This document shows positions 54,842 to 64,000 of a DNA stretch of 64,000 bases, one piece after another (positions within the stretch are counted from its first letter, which is position 1; each line of letters opens with the position of its first letter). The position numbers were made by a program, and so were the translations under genes. The stretch covers positions 811,001 through 875,000 of the forward strand of contig JAJTWR010000159.1 in the NCBI GenBank assembly GCA_021613335.1, read 5' to 3'. Source of the stretch: Whitmania pigra. Its lineage: Eukaryota; Annelida; Clitellata; Hirudinida; Haemopidae. A model generated the notes under the pieces. It ran no database searches. It was not told where the DNA came from and saw only the letters and a list, made by a program, of their open reading frames with translations.

Positions 54842-55639
54842 AAGAAAAGTGAATCTACATATTGCCATGGCAATTTAGATGCAACAGAGAATTATCAAGC
54901 ATTATTTGTCGAGCGTATTTCAAATTAAGAGAGAAAAATTGACGTCATGAGCATAAAAGCAAGCTGTATCCTGATGTTCCTGAAGTAATCAAGTTGATCA
55001 AGTAACATTAACTAAACTGAGGAGATCGACAATTTCAAAGTGCAAATTGGTCCATCACATTTTCAGAAAGTGTTGCATTAAGTAATTAATTGGTATATTC
55101 AAGAATATGTAAATATAGGCAGTGAAATATTTGGCACTTATACAAGAGCACCGTCTGAGTAAACCTTTCTTGTTCTTGTACTTATATCTTAATTTCTGGT
55201 ATATGAAAAATCTTGGACACATATCAAAAGCGCCAAAAGGATTTTTGGCCGGACACTTTACAAAGTAATAATATGTATAGATTTCATTAATTTAATTTTA
55301 AATACACTAATATAATATCTAGCACCTATTTAGTCACGTCTAACGTGGTTTGTCAGCAATTAAATAGACTCAAAGATAACTAAGAAAAAGCAAATTATTG
55401 AAGTATCATTGCATCCAACAAGGAATTATTACCATCATTCACGTTCAGTGTTACTTTTGAACAAAGAATCGATTGAGTGCGGAGACAAAGAAAGAGCTTT
55501 CAACCTCAATAATTTCTTACTTACAAATTAATAAAGGCCGAGTGGCGACTATCAAGCGTTCTCAACCCAGCCTGCACTGCCAGGGACCCCCTTCGGGTGT
55601 GGGCGCTATACAAATGGTGAATCGATTAATAATCTAGTT

Positions 55640-55665
55640 TATGCAACGGACTTTAATAAAATAAA
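55640..55665 (+). mobile_element. 26-bp retroposed tail with 13-bp target duplication
   Basis: TATGCAACGGACTTTAATAA plus AATAAA, flanked by perfect TAATAATCTAGTT copies (55627-55639 and 55666-55678). It is the extreme 3' end of the SINE-like family also present at 27635 and 61148. Confidence 0.75.
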
Positions 55666-56396
55666 TAATAATCTAGTTACTCAACGGCCTTCAATTTGAT
55701 TATCTACCAAAAAGTGCCTTGACATTCTAGCCGGATATCAAAACATCGGTTAATTAGCAATCAGACATTCACTGACGAATTAGAGGTCTCCTCACGGATC
55801 TGTAGAAAATGTCAGCATACAACGGGCAAAAGCACGAAACGAACACGAGGCTATGGTTATTACGAGGGATTCCAGTTTGTTTAGCGGTTCAGTGTTCCAT
55901 TGATTCAGAAGTTTTGAAGATTTTAAAAGGCGACACTTTAGACAAATACATGCTAATTTGAAATTCCACTATAATTACAAATGTTCTTGATCAGATTCTA
56001 TGGTCTTGAATCACAACAAGTGATCACATTTAGAAAACAACTTTAGAGACTAAAATAGTAAAACTATTAACTTCGGTTAATAAATGTGGATGTTGTTAAA
56101 ATGGAAAGGAAGGAGTTGATGTTAATCGGAAGTCGGTTAAAAACAAAGTTTGTAAATTAAACAATTTATATCAAATTGAAAGGAACAACTGATTGGAGTG
56201 ATAAAATAAAACGGCAGCAAATCAACAAAAACTTAAAACCTAAACATGCAACAAAAAAACTGTATATATATATATATATATATCCATATCACGACTAAGT
56301 CACAACTAATAAAAACGTTTATGTTGCTATTCCAACGCTCCGACTCGACAGCAACACCTTCATTTCTCAATGTACAAACCAATCAGATCAATAATG

Positions 56397-56624
56397 TAAC
56401 AAAACTTGTCCTTCGTAAACAGTTTAGTCATAATGTCAGCAAGCATTTGATCACTAGCACAACACTTCAATGTTACAAAACTTGTCCTTTGTAAGAAGTT
56501 TAGTCATAATGTCAGCAAGCATTTGATTTCTAGCACAACACTTCATTGTTACAAAAATTGTCTTTTGTAAGCAGTTTCGTCATAATGTCAGCAAGCATTT
56601 GATCACTAACACAACACTTCAAGA
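56397..56624 (-). repeat. Three tandem 76-bp units inside the copia relic
   Basis: The string aatgtcagcaagcatttga occurs at 56432, 56508 and 56584, exactly 76 bp apart, in three nearly identical units. On the minus strand each unit contains QMLADIMTK, the C-terminal motif of copia polyproteins, so the tail of the ORF is triplicated. Confidence 0.92.
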
Positions 56625-57040
56625 CAAAATTGCAAATCACAAATATGATGTCAAACGTCTACGTGCTTTGTTTGTGCACTAACTTTCTCATTACATGACA
56701 TTTTTGTGCAACATTGGTCATCTTCATGCAATGCAGTTGACTGAATGCAAGGCTATCTCAGATAGAAGCCGTCTTAACCAAACTAACCCCTGGCTCGCCA
56801 AATCAATGCCAATGCATTCTGGTTCTTCCCCTGATTTAATAAAGCCTTCTGGTTGTTCCATATTTAACTCTTAATCAATTTGTCAATTCAGAAATTCTGT
56901 TATGACATCATAGTGATTTACTTGCATTTTCTTTGATGCACCAATTGTTAGCAGCGTTCTTAGTGTCGTATGCCTGGCAACTGGAGCAAATGTGTCGTCA
57001 AAGTCTTCGCCGAACCTTTGGCTACAAGTCATGCTTTAAG

Positions 57041-58545
57041 CTAACGTGCATTGCTTTCAAAGTCATGTTTTAGCTTGAACTTCCACTTACAATCTATTGC
57101 TTTCTTATTAGCATGGAGATCACATAATATCCAAGTTTTATTATCATTGTGAGAATTCATTTCTTCTTCTGCTGATTTTATCCAATTTTTCTGTTCTTTT
57201 TCTAACAACAACATCATTTTGTTGCACGATGATGGTTCCTTCTTGACTTCATTTTCCACCATTAATGATAGTCATTTTTCTGGAATTCCTTTATTACTTC
57301 TAGTTGATCGTCTGGGTTCGCACAAGCGAATCTTGAATTATTCCTACACAATATCTTATATAAGCCCCCCTCAAGCTTTCCAACTGCTAATATTCCATTG
57401 TTGTCTTCTACATAACACCGATTTCCAACAAACTCTACTTTTCTATTTTTACTTGTTAGTTTCTTTATTGATAATAAACTGCCAGTTAAGGTTGGCATTT
57501 ACAAGACACTTTTGATTTTAACTCTATGTACTTTACCATCATTCAACAAACAGTTTAGGTAACCATCAGCTATTCCATCAGATGTTATTGATGAACCATT
57601 TGCAAAGTAGATTCTATCAGTTTTTGTCTGGTCAAGTACTCTGAAGAAATTCAGGTTGTTGGTCATGTGTGTCGTGGCTCCAGAGTCTATAAACCAGTCA
57701 CTTGTCGTACAAATACCAATTGTGAAACAACCATGACTGTTGTCGTCATCCTCTAATCCAACCAGTTTGGGTGTCAAAGCACTTTTCACTGTGTCTTGAC
57801 TGGTTGCTCGCCATGATTTTGCTCTAGTCTTGCTTTCCACACATGGCAATTTTTTCTCAAATTTCCTGGTTTCTTGCACAGAAAACAAGTTCTTGTTTTT
57901 TATTGTTTTTCATGATGATTGTTCATTTGATCATTTGATCTGATGTTACCTGAGTACAAAGCTACTTCTGTTTTGGATTCAGTTGAAACGGCATCACGAT
58001 CTTTTTTTCGTTTGTATGCATCAACAAGCTTGTTTTTAACATATTCTAGAATGAATTCATCTTCTCTAACTTCTAGAGCTGTTATCAACGTTTCATATTT
58101 ATCTGGTAGACCACGCAGCAAAAGAGTCGCCACCTGATTTACCGATGCCACAAAGTTGTTCAACAAGTTGTAATGTAGTACTGATGCGGTCTTGCATGTT
58201 TTGATGTCTTTGTAGCCTTACATTGAACAGTTTCTTTCGAAGATACATTTTACTGCTGAGATTCAATCTTTCAAGCACTTTTTACAATTCCGTACACTTG
58301 TCTTTCGCACTGTTACAGTTGCAGATATGAATTAACTGGTTGTCTTCGACTGTCGGCGAAGTTGTACATTGTGCTTTTTCATCTTTTCTTGTCCATCCAT
58401 CCGGGAGCGAATTATGTGTGTCAACTTGCACAACCGACCAAGTGTCCTCTAGAATCAACAACATCTTTACTTAAAACTTCCAAGCTTGGTAGTTTGAATT
58501 GTTCAACTTTGCAACTGCGTACTTCGTATCGCACGATTCCGCCAT
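57041..58545 (-). pseudogene. Copia gag-protease-polymerase fragments
   Basis: From the ATG at 58545 the frame reads MAESCDTKYAVAKLNNSNYQ, a copia gag start, and breaks within 25 codons. Further blocks in shifted frames: LLRGLPDKYETLITAL (gag), WFIDSGATTHMTNNL (aspartic protease, catalytic DSG), and near 57041-57260 an EKEQKNWIKSAEEEM block followed by NDNKTWIL, the polymerase entry. Stops and frameshifts separate them. It is a decayed element with no intact protein. Confidence 0.83.
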
Positions 58546-58815
58546 TGTTTACAGCCTTGTCAGTTAACAAACGACTTACTTAGTAACTATCAACGTCGCA
58601 ATACTTTGTTACTGATCTGATTTAACAGTTGGGCTATACTGGGCTACCCTGATAAAATAAAATGCCGTTTAATCATCAAATCAACAAAAGCCCAACGACT
58701 CAGCGGCGACTAGAAAACAAAAGCTTAAAACCTAAACATGCAACAAAGAAACTATATCTAGCATGACAAGGTCACAACTAGAGAACATTAACTTAATTAC
58801 AATTTTAATTACACT

Positions 58816-59257
58816 AACAATTAACTTATGGAGGGACTAAGGTTGCTTCCAACCTTGGAAAGGCGGCGACCGCTGGCTGCTTTAACACTTTGCTTTAAAA
58901 TATTACATGGCTTTACTAACTCCTTCTTAATACACTCCCTCCTTGCTCAAAACTATACAGGAACAAGAAGACACTGTCTCAAACTTAAACAAAGTAACTA
59001 TTCCACAGACAGTGTTAAATTCGCCTTTTGCAATAGAATTGTAAAGCCATGGAACGCATTGCCAGGTAATGTCGTTGAATCAACCACGGTCTCCCGTTTT
59101 AACGCAATGATACGTGACCTCGACTTTAGTCGTTACTTAAATTACATTTAATTTATATTCTGCCTTTGTGCGCATGCCAGTCGATGCTTTTGTTTTTGAA
59201 ATTGTGTTAGTGGTCCAACTGGGCCCTTCAATCGTGTCTAATAAATAAATAAATAAC
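58816..59257 (+). mobile_element. Non-LTR retrotransposon 3' end (CR1/jockey-like), 5'-truncated
   Basis: A 107-aa frame (58828..59151) carries the conserved tail of reverse-transcriptase ORFs: LPTLERRRPLAALTLCFKIL, HGFTN, RIVKPWNALPGNVV and STTVSRFNAMIRDLD. About 80 bp of 3' UTR follow and end in (TAAA)n-type repeats, taataaataaataaataac. The insertion starts immediately beside the copia LTR. The 5' truncation is typical of target-primed reverse transcription. Confidence 0.83.
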
Positions 59258-59712
59258 AAAAACATTGCTGTCGGTAATTGTCTATAATTGTCATCCCATC
59301 GTGAGGACCAGACTTTAGGAACCTCAGATAAGACGCGAGTGAACTTAAAAGAAGGCAATCAAATTAATAGATGATGATTCCTCGACAAGACAAATGAATT
59401 AATTCTATAATATGACCTCTTATCGAGTTTATTATGAAGGATTAGCACGAATTGTAGAGCGGTGGTGAGGGCGGGGAATGTTGAGGGAAAGTAAGGGAGC
59501 TTCCATAATTATTGACTATACTGAGAAAGATAAACAAAATTCTTCCAGCAATGGATGTGCTATTCAAAATGTGTGCATCGAATGCCTAGTTGAGGGCGAA
59601 TACGAATAGCAAATAAGGACTAATAAGAGGCAATTCAACAGAACATGGCCTGAAAATGAGTCGAAATGATCTATATGTTTACTATGAGTTTTTTGTGGGG
59701 ATTTTATGACAT

Positions 59713-60021
<309 letters not shown>

Positions 60022-60672
60022 GATAAGAAGAAAAAGAAGAAGAAGAAGAAGAAAGGAAGAAGAATAATATCGCCTGTGTTAACGACTTTATTATTATTAA
60101 CAGTTAATGTTGCAGAGTCAGAGGCGCATTATGACCCGTGGCTTCCTACTAGTTGAAAGTAGGGGATGCTAATTTTTGTGAAAATAAACAAAAGTAATTG
60201 AGTCTGGTTGAGAGCGGGTTTGTTAAAAGCTGAAATGATATCCCGGTGACTTCCTCAATAATTCTGCGATGAGAGAATTAAATAGCTAGAAGATATTGTA
60301 GAGGTATTCAACGATTTTTTCGACGATGTCATAGGAGAATTAAACGATTTTGTCTCAAAGTTTTAAGCGACTCCGGTGTGGGAGTAATGTGGCAGCTGTC
60401 TTATAGGCAACAATGAACAATTATTCCACTGACACAAGACATCATGATTATTGTTTTAAAAAGCCTCAATATCCGGAGAGTCGCATAATGTTACTCATCA
60501 ATTTTCATCTTCTCACTTGCTGCAACAGTCCACACCTCACATTTAACATTTTTTATTCGTACGAATATTTTTGAAAAGTGCACATAGGCATAGATACGGT
60601 CGATGTGAAAATAAAAATTCTCCACCCCAACTACGCACTCTAAGTGCACGAAATGTGTACAATAATCCAACC

Positions 60673-62138
60673 TAGACCTGGGAGTCGAGGGTTTTAAGAA
60701 ACCAGCTCGACTCGGACTAATTTTGGCTGGCTAGCTAAGGCTTGACAGCTTACATGGTTTACGGTTTAGTAACTAAAAATCGGCTGGCTTGCATGGCTCG
60801 ATTTGACATTGCCAATGCCAATGGTCCTTTTATATATGAAAACGCAACCGCAAAGTGCAAATGTATTCCTCTGTTGTATCATATTCTTTGGTTCTTAGAT
60901 ATACCCGGTATGAAAATGCATTATTGTTTGCCGAGCAATGTTCGGTCGTTCCTCTCATCTGACCGTTTGCTTTCAAATAAACCAATATTATGTAAATAAT
61001 GCTTACAGTGGTATTTCCAATAAATGAAAAATTGCAAGCATATGTTATCAGCTTAATTACAATATTTAAAGATGTTGCTTAGTGTTTAAACAACACAGAC
61101 ATACATCAGCTCCAACCATAAGAACAAATTTATTTTCTAATTGGTTATCTAGTTCGCCCGCACGGCCTAACGGTCAAGGCTGCGCCTCTCACGATGGCAG
61201 CACGTCTTAATCATCTAGATATGCAACGGACGTTAATAAAACATTACTAATTGGCTACTTACGATTTGTAATGGCTTTTTTACTACAAATGATATTTAAA
61301 TTAATGTCTAACAGTTAAATTAAAAAAACATAAATTTGCATATTTATTTTTATTCTTAGTATCAAAATCCTTCAAAGGCAGAAATTGTTGCAATAATAGC
61401 AATCAATGATAACTCAAAATATTGATTATATCTGTCACTAACTTTTATAATAGTACTAAAAATATTAACAAAATTAATAAAAAAATCATTTCAAATAATA
61501 TTAAAGTTATGATAAATTCTTTGTGAAATTAATGATAACGGGATAAACTACAAAAAGATAACGATCAATACTATCAATATCAATACTAAAATGAATAGAA
61601 GTAAGGAAAATAGAATAAATAAATGTACCAAAACACATCATACGGCCAAAATAGATCAAAAGAAATCATACGATCAAATATTCATCAATAAACTCAAAAA
61701 ACCATAAAAATCTAGACTGGTTGTAGTTCAGCGAACCAATTTAAACCTTGCGTAATTACCGTGAACATAGAAAATGCAGTTTAGCTTGTAAAGCATTAAT
61801 GAAGATCTTTTCCCATTCAAAATTACTCCTGTTATAGAGAACCGTTCTTCGACTGATATTGAAGTGTCAAGTAAATTCTCGCCAGAGTGGAAGAGTATCT
61901 TTAACCGAGTGTGGCTTCACTTCCAAGAGAGCAGTGTTTGTTTAAATTATTTTTGGATTTATAACAAGTTAAGCGTGTCATATGTTGAAAGTATAAAACC
62001 GGCACATACGTTGTTGTGTTAATGAATCAGGCGCCTAAAACTGGCTTGTGTATCACCGTAAAATCGGCGACGGCTGCGGTATTATTCAGCATGGCTGGCG
62101 CAACTACAAATCGGCTGGCGGCTCGGCTTCCAGGTCTA
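60673..62138. mobile_element. Non-autonomous hAT element with perfect 8-bp target duplication
   Basis: The left end TAGACCTGGGAGTCGAG and the right end, inverted, TAGACCTGGAAGCCGAG form terminal inverted repeats (15 of 17). Both are flanked by ATCCAACC (60665-60672 and 62139-62146), the 8-bp duplication diagnostic of hAT insertion. Subterminal GGCTGGC motifs recur near both ends (ggctggctagc, cggctggcttgc; atggctggcgca, cggctggcggc), as hAT transposase-binding sites do. There is no transposase inside; one 85-aa frame has no homology that I recognise. A SINE is nested within it. Confidence 0.9.
61148..61246 (+). mobile_element. SINE-like insertion nested in the hAT element
   Basis: About 99 bp beginning tctagttcgcccgcacggcc. 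It has a box-A-like tRNA-derived part (cggcctaacggtcaaggc), then taatcatctagatatgcaac ggacgttaataaaac. It is flanked by CTAATTGGTTA and CTAATTGGCTA (61137-61147 and 61247-61257), a target duplication with one change. The last 30 bp define the tail seen in other copies. Confidence 0.75.
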
Positions 62139-62146
62139 ATCCAACC

Positions 62147-64000
62147 AAACATACTAATATTCCATCTCATTTTTTGTTCTGAAACTTAAACTATGTTTTA
62201 TTGAGTCTTTGTTATAAATATAGCTAGAAATTTATATTTTTAGCTCTACGCGTTCCAGAGTTATTAGATGTCAAAGTTCTTGCTGAAGTCTTGCTAACTT
62301 CACCGTCGTCATTCGAACATGAACTAACATTAGGTTTTTCTGTATTTTCGTTTGTTTGCTTTTTTAATGCAGAATCTTAAAAATATTATTTAAAATATTA
62401 TTTTGTGTTTTTGTTTGAAAGCCTTTCAAAGTTTATTATGAGATCTTTGAATCAGAAATGGCTCACCTAGAAATCGTGTGGTTATAACTACGGCAACAGC
62501 ATTGTAATATGATACAGTAAAATAATAATATAAACAATAAGAATGAAAACAACAATAATAATAAGAACTATAAAATTCAATTCATCGTGAATAAAAGTAG
62601 TTGGTAACCTTTTTGAAATAAATTGAGAACGTGCAGGTTATGTTAATCCTTTCAAAGAGCTGTCTTCCCTCGAACCTACGAAAATACAAACATCCAACAG
62701 AACCTCATAACAAACGAATCAGCTGCTTTTACACCCCATGTGAATGCTTTTTGTTTTTACACAGACACACGCACAAACGTGTTGATGTTTTTAAAGTTAC
62801 TTTTGTCCAAATGCTGGCACTCGTCAAATCGCGTGGATCAGAAGTTTCTTTGACCGATAAATTGTTTTATTAACGTTGCATAGCTAGACGATTAGGATGA
62901 TACTCGATCGAATGAATTTAAGACGATGTTCGCATCTCTCGCATGACCTGTAGCGTCCAACATCCATCGCGTCCTCCTACTTAACATAATTTATTCGATT
63001 CCCGCTATGCCATAGATTTCTCTTCGTAAAGCTCAGTGAAGTGATTCATTGAACTGACAAATTGGACTGATCGTCTTTTTTTTGTTGACAACTTTCTGAA
63101 AATTATTTTCTCGCGATCTGGGAATTGACGTCACGACAGTGCAACAATAATGTCGATTGTGATGACGACGACGATGATGCATAGGATGTTGATGATGATT
63201 GAAAGAATTACTTTTGAAATTTCCAAACCAAAATTTTATTTGAAAGAAATAAAGATAAAATGTCTTTAAAACAAATAAAAATATAGCAGAAAATTAAAAA
63301 CAAAACACTCACTTTGTTCAAGTCAGTTTATGGTTAAACGATCTGTTTATGGAGATGTCTGTGCTATTGAATTGGAAATTTACGAATTTATGCAAATTAG
63401 CCATCTTTTGATAACAAATTTGGAGCCCTGCGCTTCTATGCATCAGGTTTCCGACTGCCTGGTAATTCTCTAAGATTTATTGAAATTTGCTGGTTAATTA
63501 TTTTCTATTAATTTCTTTGCCAAGTTAGTCCGCTCTCGTCGGAGCACCTCTTGTTCGCCTTGCTTCCTAGGGCAGATATAGAGAGGAAATTCGAAAATTC
63601 TCATTCACATTTTCTTAAACGCTTCAGCTTCGATGAAACTGACAAATGATTTGAAAGAAGAGGCACACATCAATACTATTATTAAATAGTTGAGTGATCC
63701 CTTTGTTTGACAATTTTCCGATTGATAAGGTTCTAAATTAACCATATTAGCATTTCATAAATGATTTTATAAGAAAATAAATTCTCCAAACTATGAAACC
63801 CGAATTATCAGAAGAAAAGTTGACCGGAGTGTTTATTATTGCTTTGTGCATAAATATTTTAAATTATACACAAATTTCTTTATATACAATTATCTTTATT
63901 CTTATTCAAAAGCTTATTATAAAATTACACAAACATTTGCACTTAGATTGCTCACGCAGAGCATATTAGCTGCGGAATTACCAAGCTTCCTCAATCAAAT
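62147..64000. other. Right-hand flank, no gene supported
   Basis: On the minus strand 62373..62223 there is a short open stretch after an acceptor-like site (ttttaag), reading SALKKQTNENTEKPN and ending RRAKNINF with a stop. It could be a terminal exon of an unseen gene or chance. A GAT/GAC repeat lies at 63157-63205. The rest is AT-rich. Confidence 0.35.

Larger units (their letters stand above)
53766..56198. other. Intergenic with a small frame and repeat fragments
   Basis: Holds a weak single-exon frame at 54551..54841, an L2/CR1-like 3' tail fragment at about 55567-55620 and an ultrashort retroposed tail at 55640-55665. The remainder is AT-rich without signal. Confidence 0.4.
56199..58787 (-). 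mobile_element. Ty1/copia retrotransposon relic with both LTRs
   Basis: Two related blocks bound the element: 56199 to about 56310 and 58650..58787. Both start TGATAAAATAAAA and share cttaaaacctaaacatgcaa and gtcacaacta (LTRs of roughly 110-140 bp with indels). Between them, on the minus strand in 5' to 3' order, lie gag-like sequence, a retroviral-type protease block, an incomplete polymerase and a triplicated C-terminal motif. The order is that of copia. Integrase and most of reverse transcriptase are missing, so the relic is internally deleted. Confidence 0.85.

Noticed and set aside
56397..56624. CRISPR-like or satellite interpretation of the three regular repeats
   Set aside because: The units are directly abutting with no unique spacers and encode the copia C-terminal motif.
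61148..61200. Functional tRNA gene
   Set aside because: Only a box-A-like part is visible. A proper box B and a foldable cloverleaf are missing, and target duplications show it is retroposed.

Overview
The window is nuclear DNA from an invertebrate animal. It is AT-rich. Genes are split into many exons with GT-AG introns, some only 58-62 bp long, and gaps are filled with (AAT)n microsatellites and decayed transposons. The gene set (SHOX-type homeobox, nuclear receptor, KNTC1/ROD, KDM2, DNA ligase 1, C1GalT-like and LicD-like glycan enzymes, LIV-1-type ZIP transporters) is bilaterian. A lophotrochozoan such as an annelid or leech is my best guess; this is an inference from style, not a proof. 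All multi-exon models below were spliced by hand from the sequence, and reading phase was checked across the junctions.

Layout. 1-3.6 kb: 5' part of a core-1 galactosyltransferase-like gene (minus, running off the left edge), a RING-finger gene and a small unrecognised gene that may be its 5' end. 4.9-15.6 kb: two tandem eight-exon ZIP zinc-transporter genes (minus) with the same exon plan. They are almost identical in exons 6 and 7 but well diverged elsewhere. Copy 1 carries a dead Tc1 element in intron 1; copy 2 carries a foldback/MITE-like element. 16.3-17.5 kb: SHOX homeobox gene (minus). 19.5-24.2 kb: complete DNA ligase 1 in about 22 exons (minus). 25.5-26.9 kb: ARL6IP1 (minus). 29.3-36.9 kb: complete ten-exon KNTC1/ROD (plus). 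37.1-40.8 kb: a KDM2-type demethylase (minus) with JmjC, CXXC and PHD domains but no F-box or leucine-rich repeats. 45.5 kb: one-exon mitochondrial ribosomal protein bL36m (minus). 48.1-50.6 kb: seven-exon nuclear receptor (plus). 52.2-53.8 kb: two-exon LicD-family type II membrane protein (minus).

From about 41 kb onward transposable elements dominate: a hAT/DUF4371 transposase relic, a candidate solo LTR, a Ty1/copia relic with both LTRs and a threefold tandem repeat, a non-LTR retrotransposon 3' end, and a non-autonomous hAT element with a perfect 8-bp target duplication that contains a nested SINE-like insertion. The same SINE tail occurs elsewhere as extremely short copies flanked by perfect target duplications.

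The genes do not form one pathway. KNTC1 and KDM2 are convergent, ARL6IP1 and KNTC1 are divergent, and most others lie on the minus strand independently. I found no convincing tRNA, rRNA or CRISPR feature.
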